A stretch of 64,000 nucleotides of DNA from Piezodorus guildinii (Eukaryota > Arthropoda > Insecta > Hemiptera > Pentatomidae), in assembly GCA_023052935.1 (NCBI GenBank), contig CM041295.1, forward strand, positions 163,914,366-163,978,365, given 5' to 3'. The notes beneath the pieces were generated by a model, which was not told the DNA's origin, ran no database searches, and worked only from the letters and a program-made list of their open reading frames with translations. Numbering within the stretch: the stretch's first letter is position 1; each line of letters opens with the position of its first letter. Positions 34,100 to 45,439 of the stretch are shown here, in pieces. The translations under genes were made by a program, and so were the position numbers.

Positions 34100-37070
34100 C
34101 ATTAATTTTTTATATAATTTCATACATTTGAATTAGACATGAACAAAAAACAGAACTCTTTTATATTGCTTTTTTCATAGGAAAAAAAAGTATATAAAAA
34201 ATTAATAAAATATAAAAAATTATATTTTATAACTAAGAATAAAATTATTGTATGGAAAATTGTTTACTATAAATTTATTCTTTTCTAAAAAAATACTGCT
34301 TATTTTATTTTATTTTATTTTTCATCTTATTGTGCAACGAACATTATACAGAGATAAGTAATAAAAGAAGTACAACTTAAAATTTTTTTTAATAGACTAT
34401 GATAGGGGAGGGCCTATCAGGTATGAGTCACAAGGTTTAGTTGCCGAGGTCATAAAAAATTTACTCAGAAAATTACCAACTACCTTATAGAAAGGCTGTG
34501 AGATAGGTTGAAAAAATAATTAACCATTGATCACCCAGTAATTAAACAAGAAAGATTTTTTTTTTTTATAGGACTTGGAGACCCTTGGCAACAAGTTATG
34601 GTTTCCTAAGATTCCACACTGTCATTCTCATGATATTTTATAAGGTAGGGTCTCACTCCCTACGCCTATTTTGGTGAGTGATTTCTTATATAATGAGAGC
34701 TTCTTTTTGGCAGTCATGATACTCTTGTTTACTGGGATAAACTAGAAATTGACTGAATTGAAAAAACCTAAATTGATCTTGAGCCACTGGATTCTCCTTT
34801 CATTTTCATCGATACTGACACTTTTCAACAGATCTATCCATCCCTCATTATAGGACTAAGCACCTACCGCATCCCATTCCAAGACAAAAGGCATCTTATC
34901 AATGGGATCTTGGGAATAACGGTTCAAGCTCAGTGGTTTCAATTTAATAAAATTATTTTAATTTTCAATTGTCACCAAAAGCTTTATGTTTCTTTTTTTG
35001 AAATTGTTTCAAACTTAGACTTGTTCAATCATCTTCTCTAATAAAATAAAATAAATGATTTATCTTAAGTCCAAGTTTCCTGAGAAACCCCCAATTCCCT
35101 TCCTAAACTAAGAAAATCATTAAGTACAACTTACTAAAGCAAGAACATATATTTTATATGGAGCTCTTTTAGATCAACATTGCTAAGTCCATGAAATGAC
35201 TAAATATGTTTTACTGTACCAGTGCACCATTTAACTGTCATAAATAACTCAAATTTGAACAGATTCACCAAGAATTTGACTCACAGATTAACTATGTTTT
35301 CTTTTTGGAGGATAAATTGGAGTAAAAGAATGATCCATTATATCCTTACAATACTTAAAACTGAAATTTATTATATTTGAGAAATAACATATAAGCCGAT
35401 TAACTATAAGCCTGCACATAAATTCATAAAGTTTATGAAAATGAATTTCCTGGTCAATAGTAATTCGATGATTAACTAGTTAAAGTATCATGATCAATAA
35501 ACATCATTATAAATAGTACTAAGATTATATTATTCTTAACTATTAAATTAAAATAAAATATTAACTTTTTAAAAATCAGAAAAATATAATCGATAATATG
35601 TGGTTAAATTATACTCATAAAACCAAATAATGTACAGAAAGAAAAACATATCATTCATAATAATTAACAAACTTGCCGAGTTTTGCTATTAAGTGGACAT
35701 TTATCCTAACCTCTGAGGTCCATAGTGAGCTTGAATCTAATATAAAATACCTTGTTCAAGAGCAGAAAATTTCAAAAGAAAACATTGTAGATTTTTTATC
35801 AAATAATAATATATGCCTTTCTAGCGATTTAAAATTAATATAACGAAGATTTTTCTCTAATTATAAATTTTACAAGCATGGTTTAACTATAATCAATGAA
35901 ATATAAAAAAACAAATAATTAAGATGCAAAATATCATCATTAAAGATATTACAGGTCTATAACACAATAGTCTGCAATGGAATCAATTTCCACTATGTAT
36001 ATTATTATGCTGTAATAGCTGATCGTAAAATTTAATCAAGGAGATGATGGTCGGTACACAGGCAATTCTACATGTAACAAATTCACTTCCATAACGGTAA
36101 AATAAAATATTAAACAGAAGAAAATTACTTACTGGTAAATAAGTCTCCCAGCGATACGAAACAAGAACAATATTTTCTTCAACTATTTTCTTCTAACTAG
36201 GTCCAATATTTTTATTTGTACAGAATTCAATATACACTTAATTTTTTTCAGAGAGGCGATATTTTCTCTAAGCTTGTTAAAACAGCCAACAATTTTTTAA
36301 CAAAACATCCAATCTTCGCTATAAATGTCTTTTAGAATGGTGCACTGCATATATTTTTATAAAAAATAATACCTTAGAACCTATTAAGGTTCACAGCAGT
36401 AAAAACTTCATTCAAATTAACCTAAAAATATAAAAATAATAATAATAAATAAACTTCTAGTAAACATGATTCAATAAATGTAAAAATCAAACATTGTAAG
36501 TACAATAAACAACATTGTTAAAATATTACATAATTTAGCAGAAAATAATAATCATAATGTATAGTTTAGTCAAACTAACTGAATAATAACAAGTCAAAAA
36601 CAGACATAATAAAAAAACAAAACATAAAATCAGCTATAACTAATTGATATTTGACGTTTAATAAAACATTTAGCATAAATACAGCATAGAGCACTGGACA
36701 AAATGACAGTTAATATATAATTAAAACCATAGGTTCAAAAAACAAATCATTCACATTTAAAACAAATCAGACATTACTTCAAACCAATAAAAAACCATAA
36801 TAAAACCCTTTAATGATTTCTAAATGCACTTTGACAATGCATATTAACATATATTTTAACATAAAACTTAAAAGAAAAGAAAATGATTCTTTTCAAATTC
36901 ATAAATAAACAATGAAAAAAAAACAAAGACGTAAGTATAGCCTTTTTCTGAGAGATTGTGAGTATATAAAGAATGCTTAAAGTTATAATTTCAATTACTT
37001 ACACCCCTCACTATCCAAGAGAACAATAAAATCTTTTTTATCATCGCGAAAAGTTAAATTTGGAACCTGA
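34100..37070. other. AT-rich intergenic or sno leader-intron DNA
   Basis: No coding similarity recognised on either strand. Poly-A/T patches and scattered AT-rich repeats. A minus-strand donor-like TTTACCA|GTAAGTAAT at about 36123-36137 could end an untranslated sno exon; this is weak. Confidence 0.4.
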
Positions 37071-37145
37071 CAATTTTTTAACCAATAGCTTGGTCTCTGC
37101 AACCTCGACTGCGGCAGCGAGGATTAAAACGAGCATGCGCTAGAA
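37070..37145 (-). promoter_or_regulatory. candidate sno promoter (weak)
   Basis: The only GC-richer, CpG-containing patch upstream of sno that is not transposon: the minus strand reads TAGCGCATGCTCG (NRF1-like GCGCATGC), then CTCGCTGCCGCAGTCGAGG and, further on, CTATTGGTT (inverted CCAAT). Position and composition suit a broadly expressed gene promoter. No transcript evidence, and 11 kb separates it from the first coding exon. Confidence 0.22.
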
Positions 37146-37794
37146 TGTTTTCATCAATGTTACCAATGCAAAGTTAATGAATATTATGGACCTCAACAGA
37201 AGAAAAAATAAACATATATTCTCTAATTTAATCACAATTTTAATACATCAACAAATATTTCTCGTTTAGTATGATTTTTGATACCTAAATAACTTCAAAT
37301 GTTTGAGATATTTAGTCGAAAATTCATTTCTCGCTGATATACGCCATTATTGGCCGTTCACTGATAAACGTTACTTTCGAAATCAGGACATTAAAATAAA
37401 AGAAAATGACAAATTTTAGTTCAAGGAAACTAACCATTAGTCTTATAGTTATTTTTTTCAAGTGTTATATTTCAAGTTTACTTGTGTCCTAGACTAGTAA
37501 ATCTGGCTTGGTTTCCAAGTTTTATGATTTTTTTAGGAATGTTTAAATTAAAAACCGCATTGTTTTATTTTACTCGAGTATTGCTGAACAAATTATAGCT
37601 TGACTTCACCTTAATTTGTTGCAACATCGACTTGCGATATTCAACCAGTCATAAAATAATTATTGATACTTATTTTTTTCCAATATTTTCACTGGTTCGG
37701 AAATGTTTTATAAGTTGTAGCAAGGTTGGTTTTCATTATTAATCATAATTATGTACAATAATGAGGAATCGCGTGTTTCACCGTCGGTTCATAT

Positions 37795-37927
<133 letters not shown>

Positions 37928-37934
37928 TTGTTAG

Positions 37935-38185
37935 TGTGTTCAAAATTAGTTGTTTCTTACTCTCCATTTACTGTATTTATTAACTTTTCTTTTTTGTACT
38001 TTTTCTTTTCTTTTGTAGATAGATGTGTGTATGTACATACATTAATATAAATTTCTTTCTCTACTTCTTTTACCTATGTGCATAATTTTATCTATCCAAT
38101 GTTTTCTGGCCAGATGTGCTACCTTTACTTGTAAATTCCATGTTATTCTTAAGGTACTAAGTCCCAGAATATTTTTTTTTTTCTA
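37935..38185 (+). mobile_element. CR1/Jockey-like LINE 3' tail
   Basis: A pyrimidine-rich 3' UTR ending AAGGTACTAAGTCCCAGAAT and a T-run; the tail motif matches those at 6115, 31427 and 32491. No coding portion. Confidence 0.5.
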
Positions 38186-38982
38186 TTCTATTATAAGTCT
38201 CCAAAGTAGCAAAAGAAAAGCCCTCTAGAAGCTGAAATATAAATAGCATTAAATTTTTCGTTCAATGGTTTGTTTTAAAATTGAAATTTGAGAGAGAGAG
38301 AAGCATCTTCATCATAAAAGCTTATAAAATAACGGTAATTTTTTCCCATATTTTGTGACATTGTTATTTCATGTATTTTCAAGTGCATCGAACTGTTTGC
38401 TCGAACACCCCTTGTGGTGAGAACATTGTTAATTTTAAGTTAATTAACATGAATGCTTATACTATCAGGGCACAACCAACATATTTCCGCTTATACCTTT
38501 AGTTTAATGAGGTATCTTGAGATTTATTCTTTAATATTGTCTATTTGGGGCATAAAATAATTGTCTGTAGTAGTTCAGTATAGCTCTCTCGCCGTCTCTC
38601 ATGACTGCATAATTACCAATTTTATAAGGTGAATGATTGATGAAAAAAGAGGAGAGCCTTTTTTAAAATACAGCTTTATCAAGTAAATATACGCAAATCT
38701 GCTTAAGCTGAACTAGAATATGGAATTTTATAAAATTGATGGGAGACCATTTTTACACCGTTCCTTAACTCCAATTTAACAACCATTTCGAAAGAAAGGT
38801 TCGTCAAAGCCGATAAGTTTGCGGTTGCGATAGAGAAGGGAATGGATAAGATTTTATAAAGATAAAGGAAATTGTCCAAAGTCGTAAAATTTAAATTTTT
38901 TTATGATGAAATTACATTAAATTGAGTGTTATAAAAGTCACAAGGCTTTGACTGTATAGGGACAGGTGCGAAACTAACATTA

Positions 38983-39128
38983 GGGGTACTCACTACGTTT
39001 GCTATAGCATGCTATTTGTGCTATTGTGCTAAACCCATCAATTTTATACCGGAAATAACTGTAGAAACTCGACGGGTTTAGCAAAATAACACAAATAGCA
39101 TGCTATAGCAAACGTAGTGAGTACCCCT
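38983..39128. mobile_element. hairpin MITE, 146 bp
   Basis: Left arm GGGGTACTCACTACGTTTGC TATAGCATGCTATTTGTG...TTTAGC-like up to about 39036; the right arm, its inverse, runs from about 39072 to 39128 with GTAGTGAGTACCCC at the end. The arms match over about 55 bases with small gaps. Inside each arm are smaller palindromes (TGCTATAGCA, TAGCATGCTA). The flanks TTA|GGGG and CCCC|TTT do not give a clear target duplication. Confidence 0.7.
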
Positions 39129-39648
39129 TTTGTTTCTAATTGTCTAGATAGCAAAACCTAGAAATTTTCGAGAATGAGGAAAAACATTTTTAATTATTGT
39201 GATATTTTAATGGCCTAGAAAGAGAACGAATTTCTTCTTTATGTATGAACTTAACCTAAGACAGTTGATGGGTTGTAGAGGTACAGGTTAGTTCTGTTTA
39301 CATGCGAAGAACCAGGTTATATGTAAATAGTATTGCTCAATTATTCTTCGCTAGCTATGTGATTACACTTTATTAATATCATCTATTTATGTAAAATAAC
39401 TCTTTTTTCCTTTCCTTTGATTTATATATCTAACTGAGTCAGGCACACTCTCTTCATATTTAATCTTATGAATGGTTTATGAGTAAATTTTATTTATTTT
39501 CTAAGTTCTAGGTTGAGAAAATAAAAAAAAATATATTATTCATTCATTTTAAAAGTATTTTATATTTTACATTGTTATATTATTGTTACATTGTTATGTT
39601 ACATTGTTATATTATCACTATTATTGAATGTTCTCTAGGATTGTGTCT

Positions 39649-40020
39649 TTGATGGATGTTGGGTAATAATAAAATAAATAAAGTTCGAAATAAAAAGTTA
39701 TTTTAATTAAATAAAAAACGGTAGGAAACACAATTAAAATGATGAAAAATGAGAAATAAAAAATAAGCTTCTTCTTTAGAATAAATTAAATTTAAAAAAA
39801 AAATGTTTTTTAAATCCACACACACAAAATTTTTAAAGATCCTACCACAAAACAACAAGGTACACACGATGCACACAATGCAGGTAATTGGTTGGTTACC
39901 TCAGTGTTGCAGGTAAAAAATTAATATTAATAATTAAATTACTTTCCACCTGGCAACACTGAGGGACCTGAAAAACCGTCGTGTAACCTCCGTGTTGTGA
40001 TTGACCGTGCAACCGTTACA
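39649..40020 (-). repeat. 3' LTR
   Basis: 372 bp. The minus strand starts TGTAACGGTTGC and ends ACATCCATCAA. By eye identical to the LTR at 43980-44351. Preceded by a purine tract. Confidence 0.92.
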
Positions 40021-40034
40021 TCACTTCCCCCCAA
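40021..40034 (-). other. polypurine tract
   Basis: The minus strand TTGGGGGGAAGTGA abuts the 3' LTR and also encodes the last residues and stop (GGK, TGA) of pol. Confidence 0.8.
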
Positions 40035-43000
40035 TGACCTCGTCACAGAAGCGAACAGGGAGTCGGATGCGACGTCCTCTTCGAGTTGTTTTGTCCGATG
40101 AGGGTTGGTCAGCTTCTGTGGCGGGGGCGTTGTCAGTTTGTGGAGGTTGCTGTCGCGATGTAGTCGGTGGTGACGTGGCTGGAGAGGTTGGGTCTTCCAA
40201 GGTGTAGGCCGGCTTCAGGCGGTCCACGCTTACGGTCTTCTCTCCGGAGGCGAGCAGGATCACAAAAGTCTTCTCCCCTCTCTCGATCACAAGGTGAGGT
40301 CCAGAGTAAGGAGGAGTTAGTGGTTTCCTGGCCGTGTCATCTCGTAAGAAGACGTGTGTGCATGTCCTTAAGTCCTTCGGAGTGAAGGTTGGCCCTTGAC
40401 TAGGTCTATGCGGGGCAGGCTGCAGGTGCTTCAAGTGTTCCCTTAGCCTACGCAGAAATCCATCAGGTTCCTCTGGTTTTGAAGTCGACTCCAACAGTTC
40501 CCCAGGAAGTCGCAGGGGTTGACCATACGTCATTTCTGCGGCGCTTGTGCAGTTGTCATCCCTAATAGCTGCTCTCAAGCCGAGGAGGACTGTGGGCAAT
40601 AGTTCCGTCCAAGATCTTGAGGTAATGAGATGTGCAGTTAGGGCTGCCTTTAAAGTTCTATGCCATCTCTCGATAGTGCCGTTGCACTGAGGATGGTACG
40701 CAGTGGTCCGACATCGCCGAGTTCCTAGGAGGTTCAGCAGTTTCGAAAAAAGTTCGCTCTCGAATTGGCGGCCTTGATCCGTTGTGATGCGTGTTGGGAC
40801 GCCAAATCTGGAAATCCAGGATTTGTAGAGCGCTGATGCAACCACTGTAGCGGAGATATCCTCAATCGGTTCAGCTTCCGGCCAACGGGTGTACCGATCT
40901 GCCATAGTAAGGCAATAACGTTTACCATCCGATGTCGGTAGAGGTCCGATTATATCGACATGAATGTGCTCAAATCGACCAGCTGGAGCGAAGATGCCGG
41001 GAGGTGAAACTGTGTGTCTATGGATTTTCGAGCGTTGACAAGCGATGCAGCTTCGGGTCCAAGTCGTTATGTCAGAATTCATATTCGGCCAGAAGAATCT
41101 CTGAGACACCAGGCGGCGTGTCCCTCGGATTCCAGGATGGCTGAGCTCGTGAATCTTCTTAACGATGTTCTGACGCAGAGAAGTAGGAACATATGGTCGG
41201 GCTTTCGAAGTTGTGAAGTCACAAAGAAGTGGCTTGTTCGAGTGCGGGAGTTCGACAAGTTTCAAATGCAGGTTCGGGTTCCGAAGTAACTCGGGAATCA
41301 GCGGGTCTTCCTGCTGGGCTTCGACAATGCTCTCCATGTCATCCGGACTGCGAATTTCCTCTAATCTTGACAAAGTATCGGCCACTTTGTTTTCTTCTCC
41401 CGAAACATGTCGGATATCGCAAGTGAACTGGCTAATGAAGTTCACATAGCGAATCCGCATGGGTGTTGCTGTTCCGGGCTTCTGATAGAAGGCATAAACC
41501 AGAGGTTTATGGTCAGTGAGAATACTGAAAACCCTTCCTTCGATGCAAGGCCTGAAATGCTTGACTGCATTAAAGATAGCGGTGAGTTCGCGGTCGTAGG
41601 TGGAGTATCCTTGTTGAGCTGCCGTAAGAGCTCTTGAGAAGAATCCTAAGGGTCTCCAATGTTGTCCTTCTCGTTGTTGAAGAACTGCTCCCATCGCTGT
41701 GTTGGAAGCATCACAAGCGAGAGAGACTTCAGCATCAGACGATGGATGCGCGAGTGTGACTTCTTCTCGAATGTTCTGCTGGCATCTGGCGAATGCTTCT
41801 TCAGCTTCAGGAGTCCATTCGATTGGCGTTCTATCATTCTTCTTACAGTTGCCAATCAGAGCATGTAGAGTGCGCTGAACTTCTGCTGCCTTGGGGAGGC
41901 ATCTTCTGTAGAAGTTGATCATCCCCAGAAAGCGTCGAAGATGGCCCTTGGTAGCAGGACGTGGAAATTCGGCGATTTCGTCGACCTTACTCGGGAGAGG
42001 TTTGATGCCCTGCGAGGTAACAAGGAAGCCAAGAAACTCGACTTCGTCCTTGCAGAACGTCGACTTGAGCGGGTTGATAGTCAATCCATGCTGGTCCAGT
42101 CGTCTAAAGACTTCTTCCAAGTGGGTGCGATGTTCTTCCTCCGACGATGAAGCTATCAGAATGTCATCCAGATAGACGAAAGCATACGGTAGGGCGAGAA
42201 TGCTGTCCATCAAGCGTTGAAAGGTCTGCGCTGCGTTGCGGAGTCCGAAGCACATCACCTTGAATTCGAAGAGGCCGAAAGGAGTGATAACTGCAGTCTT
42301 CGGAACGTCTTCTTCAGCAACAGGTATCTGGTAGTATGCCCGTTTGAGATCCACCTTACTGAAGATTGTCTTTCCAAAGAGGTTGGTGTTGAGAGATTGG
42401 ATGTTAGGAACGCTGTATCTATCAGGCACAGTCTGGGCGTTGAGACGGCGGTAGTCTCCACAAAATCTCATTGAGCCCTCCTTCTTTGTTACTATGAGGA
42501 GTGGGCTAGCCCAGGGGCTACTTGAAGGCCTGCAGATTCCCTCATCTACCATCTTCAGGAATTCTTCCCTGGCGGCGTTGTATCGCTCAGGTGGAAGGCG
42601 CCTGGCTTTGGAGGTGACTGGAGCTCCCTTCGTTTCAATAAAATGCTTGATTGCATGCTTCGCCTCCTGTGGTACCGTAGATGGGCGAGTTATAGCTGGG
42701 TATTTGCGTAAAAGCTCATAATACCACTCGCCACTAGGTACAGAATAAACGGAAGGTGTGTTGTTATGTTTAAGACTGCCCTTGGATGTGAGACCTGTCT
42801 TGGCGTCTACGAGCTGTCGGCCCTTGAGATCGACCAGGATGTGGTGAAAGAAGAGGAAGTCTGCTCCGATGATCGGGTTGTTGACGTCGGCGATGATGAA
42901 AGACCACCGAAGAGGGCGACGAAGACCAACGTTAAGTATCTTCTTCACTTCACCATAGGTCTTTATCGGTGTACCGTTGGCTGCAAAAAGGGTGAAATTG

Positions 43001-43197
43001 GCGGGTGTTTTTCGATCTCGTCTCCGTGCTGGGAAGACCGATATTGACGCTCCAGTGTCGACTAAATATCGTTCTCCAGTTGCTATGTCCGCGACGAATA
43101 ATCGGCGGTGGTTGATATCAGCGACGGAGTCCGCCTTCTCAGTCGCTGAGATTAGTTTCCCTTTTGCGATGGTTTCCAGCTGCAGGGTTGTTGGCAT
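40021..43197 (-). CDS. Pol polyprotein (protease-RT-RNase H-integrase)
   Basis: 1058 codons open. Counting from the first in-frame ATG: retropepsin VDTGAS (46-51), RT with FCGDYRRLN (about 245-253) and YLDD (342-345), RNase H with CDAS (about 496) and TDHK (about 562), integrase zinc finger HELSH...CIAC (H684, H688, C718, C721) and DD35E core D749, D808, E844. The order PR-RT-RH-IN is Ty3/gypsy. No chromodomain is evident. It overlaps gag by 46 bases in the -1 frame, so translation as Gag-Pol by frameshift near residue 13 is more likely than use of the ATG at 43197. All active-site residues named are present. Confidence 0.93.
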   Translation of the reverse strand: MPTTLQLETIAKGKLISATEKADSVADINHRRLFVADIATGERYLVDTGASISVFPARRRDRKTPANFTLFAANGTPIKTYGEVKKILNVGLRRPLRWSFIIADVNNPIIGADFLFFHHILVDLKGRQLVDAKTGLTSKGSLKHNNTPSVYSVPSGEWYYELLRKYPAITRPSTVPQEAKHAIKHFIETKGAPVTSKARRLPPERYNAAREEFLKMVDEGICRPSSSPWASPLLIVTKKEGSMRFCGDYRRLNAQTVPDRYSVPNIQSLNTNLFGKTIFSKVDLKRAYYQIPVAEEDVPKTAVITPFGLFEFKVMCFGLRNAAQTFQRLMDSILALPYAFVYLDDILIASSSEEEHRTHLEEVFRRLDQHGLTINPLKSTFCKDEVEFLGFLVTSQGIKPLPSKVDEIAEFPRPATKGHLRRFLGMINFYRRCLPKAAEVQRTLHALIGNCKKNDRTPIEWTPEAEEAFARCQQNIREEVTLAHPSSDAEVSLACDASNTAMGAVLQQREGQHWRPLGFFSRALTAAQQGYSTYDRELTAIFNAVKHFRPCIEGRVFSILTDHKPLVYAFYQKPGTATPMRIRYVNFISQFTCDIRHVSGEENKVADTLSRLEEIRSPDDMESIVEAQQEDPLIPELLRNPNLHLKLVELPHSNKPLLCDFTTSKARPYVPTSLRQNIVKKIHELSHPGIRGTRRLVSQRFFWPNMNSDITTWTRSCIACQRSKIHRHTVSPPGIFAPAGRFEHIHVDIIGPLPTSDGKRYCLTMADRYTRWPEAEPIEDISATVVASALYKSWISRFGVPTRITTDQGRQFESELFSKLLNLLGTRRCRTTAYHPQCNGTIERWHRTLKAALTAHLITSRSWTELLPTVLLGLRAAIRDDNCTSAAEMTYGQPLRLPGELLESTSKPEEPDGFLRRLREHLKHLQPAPHRPSQGPTFTPKDLRTCTHVFLRDDTARKPLTPPYSGPHLVIERGEKTFVILLASGEKTVSVDRLKPAYTLEDPTSPATSPPTTSRQQPPQTDNAPATEADQPSSDKTTRRGRRIRLPVRFCDEVIGGK

Positions 43198-43961
43198 TTC
43201 TTAGCCTTCTCCCGGAAGTTGCGGTGGTAGTAGCATAGTTTACGACTTTTGCTACGCGATCGGTTCCGTCCTTGGTCACGAGATGTCGATCTGCTCCTTC
43301 TTAAGCTAGCCATTTCGTTTTGGAGCTCATTTATTTGCAGGCTCAGCTTCTCGAATTTCTCCTCAAGTTGAGTTGCGAAGGAAGAAGAAGAAGAACGGGG
43401 TTGCGGTGTGTGTGTGGTCACCTGACTGACACTGGACTCATATACCTCAGCTATGCGGTCGGCAATCTCTGCCAGCTTATCGAGGGATGTTTCCGAAGTT
43501 ACAGCCAGTGTTGCTTGCATCCTTTCTGGTAGTGCTTTTAGCCACATATACCTAAGTAATTCGGGGGAAACAGAACTGCCTGCCAGCCGTTTTAATTCAT
43601 TTAAAAATTGAGATGACCGTTCCCCGTCGGCGAGGTGCTTGTCCTCCAATAAACGCCTAATACGCTGATTTTCGGACTCGGCGTAAGTGGAAATAAGCCT
43701 TTCCTTAAGGGCTTCATATGGCTCTGTAGGTGGGTTTTTCACCAAGTCGGAGACTTGTTTTAGAATTTCAAATTCTAAATTCGCCACCACTATTTGAAAT
43801 TTTATTCTTGAGCTCACGACTTTTGATGTGGCAAATACAGCATCGGCCTGGCAAAACCATAATTCTGGGTCAGCCCTCCAGAATGTAGGGATTCTAATAT
43901 TAGTATGTGCACTAGCACTTACCTCTAAATCTGCTGGCTTCTTATCCATCTTTTCCGTCAT
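43152..43961 (-). CDS. Gag with CX2HX9CX3C motif
   Basis: 269 residues from the ATG at 43959-43961, which overlaps the primer site; an in-frame GTG one codon upstream is not preferred. N-terminal capsid-like region (PTFWRADPELWFCQADAVF; LKERLISTYAESENQRIRRL; LADGERSSQFLNELKRLAG; LLRYMWLKALPERMQATLAV), then an R/S-rich basic stretch and CYYHRNFREKAKKCQQPC, a C-x2-H-x9-C-x3-C zinc-binding motif characteristic of CsRn1-clade Gag instead of the usual CCHC knuckle. It ends QKGN and TAA immediately after the slippery heptamer. Confidence 0.9.
   Translation of the reverse strand: MTEKMDKKPADLEVSASAHTNIRIPTFWRADPELWFCQADAVFATSKVVSSRIKFQIVVANLEFEILKQVSDLVKNPPTEPYEALKERLISTYAESENQRIRRLLEDKHLADGERSSQFLNELKRLAGSSVSPELLRYMWLKALPERMQATLAVTSETSLDKLAEIADRIAEVYESSVSQVTTHTPQPRSSSSSFATQLEEKFEKLSLQINELQNEMASLRRSRSTSRDQGRNRSRSKSRKLCYYHRNFREKAKKCQQPCSWKPSQKGN
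43155..43161 (-). promoter_or_regulatory. -1 ribosomal frameshift heptamer GGGAAAC
   Basis: Gag frame AAG GGA AAC TAA: the heptamer G GGA AAC has the X XXY YYZ form and sits directly before the gag stop. Slipping back one base gives GGG AAA CTA, in frame with pol. A downstream pseudoknot or stem was not worked out. Confidence 0.8.
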
Positions 43962-43977
43962 CACGTCGGGGTCACCA
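43960..43977 (-). other. primer binding site, tRNA-Trp
   Basis: The minus strand TGGTGACCCCGACGTGAT begins two bases after the 5' LTR. It is complementary to the 3' end of animal tRNA-Trp (...ATCACGTCGGGGTCA plus CCA). All 18 bases pair on the remembered sequence. Confidence 0.82.
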
Positions 43978-43979
43978 CT

Positions 43980-44351
43980 TTGATGGATGTTGGGTAATAA
44001 TAAAATAAATAAAGTTCGAAATAAAAAGTTATTTTAATTAAATAAAAAACGGTAGGAAACACAATTAAAATGATGAAAAATGAGAAATAAAAAATAAGCT
44101 TCTTCTTTAGAATAAATTAAATTTAAAAAAAAAATGTTTTTTAAATCCACACACACAAAATTTTTAAAGATCCTACCACAAAACAACAAGGTACACACGA
44201 TGCACACAATGCAGGTAATTGGTTGGTTACCTCAGTGTTGCAGGTAAAAAATTAATATTAATAATTAAATTACTTTCCACCTGGCAACACTGAGGGACCT
44301 GAAAAACCGTCGTGTAACCTCCGTGTTGTGATTGACCGTGCAACCGTTACA
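43980..44351 (-). repeat. 5' LTR
   Basis: 372 bp, identical by eye to 39649-40020. It should hold the element promoter and poly-A signal; an AATAAA-type sequence is visible in the AT-rich part on the plus strand only, so the signal was not assigned. Confidence 0.92.
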
Positions 44352-45439
44352 TGTCTATTATGAACTTTTGTTTCTAATTATTAAACATTAACCTACTTAG
44401 AACTCATTCTCAAATGTATGGCAACGAAAATAAAATAAAAAGGCAATTAATTCATAAATAAGAACTATTTTGATTTCAATTTTTATTTATCGTCGATTTC
44501 CGGCAATCACAATTTATTTTTATCGGTCTCTGCTAATTGGGTATACTCAGCTTGATAATGCTGACTGTTTTTTTACTCAAAATATTTATGATTCTGATTA
44601 ATGTTTGTGGTTGGAATAAAACTTTAGGCTACAGTTTCAATTGATTTGTGCCTCATTACAACACAAGTAAAAGTACTTAAAACACGCCATTAATCTTGTT
44701 ACTGGCAATAAACGATTGTTCTATTATTAATAGTGTATGAACAATTAAATGTGCATTGTATTCCTAGCTTTAAGGAGCCAAATATTTCTCTTGTAATCGT
44801 AGAATTTAGTTTCGTATATAAAATGTCATAATTCCTTCAGTCAACAATTCAAATGGACCCTGCTTCGTCTAGTTTCCAAACGATCTAGCAATAAAAGAAA
44901 ATTATTTTAGCTACATTTTTTTCTACACCTTTTATAACAGAGTTTATTTAGTCACGTATTGGTATTGACTCGAGCCAATCACTACTATTGTATGATTAGA
45001 AAAGGCATACATTTGCAAGCATTCAGTAAATTTTATGGTTGGAATCCGGAATCACACATTTTTAAAAAAACACTTAATTGAAAAATGTGTTAAAATCATA
45101 TGAAGAGCCCAAACGTTTTACTTTTATGGTCTGAACTTCAAAGTGCCCCTTGAGCCGAAACTGTTCACTCATACTGCGTTTATACTATACCAGTATCATA
45201 TTTTTAAACGATAGTTCGAGTCCCTTATACTATCAATCGATAAAGTTGATTTTAGGTTCTTCTAGTTTGATATGTCGAAATATGAAATGTAATGATTCAT
45301 AATTACAAATAGTACTTTATGACCAGAGTAAATCTAAGAAATAAATAATTGAAGACGATCAGGTGATCTATATTTAGATGAGAATAATGTATAGCATTTT
45401 TACTTGATTCAGATTGATAAAAGTTCAATTGGGCGTAGG

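Larger units (their letters stand above)
39649..44351 (-). mobile_element. complete Ty3/gypsy retrotransposon, CsRn1 type
   Basis: 4703 bp flanked by TGTCT at 39644-39648 and 44352-44356 (5-bp target duplication). Two 372-bp LTRs look identical base for base. Read on the minus strand: LTR, tRNA-Trp primer site, gag, a -1 frameshift site, pol (protease, RT, RNase H, integrase), polypurine tract, LTR. No stops or frame breaks beyond the programmed one. GC content of the coding part is well above the surrounding DNA, consistent with recent insertion. The gag CX2HX9CX3C motif plus tRNA-Trp priming are known marks of the CsRn1 clade. Confidence 0.93.

Noticed and set aside
40934..42721. Several 70-90 codon plus-strand frames
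   Set aside because: Antisense shadows of the GC-richer pol gene.
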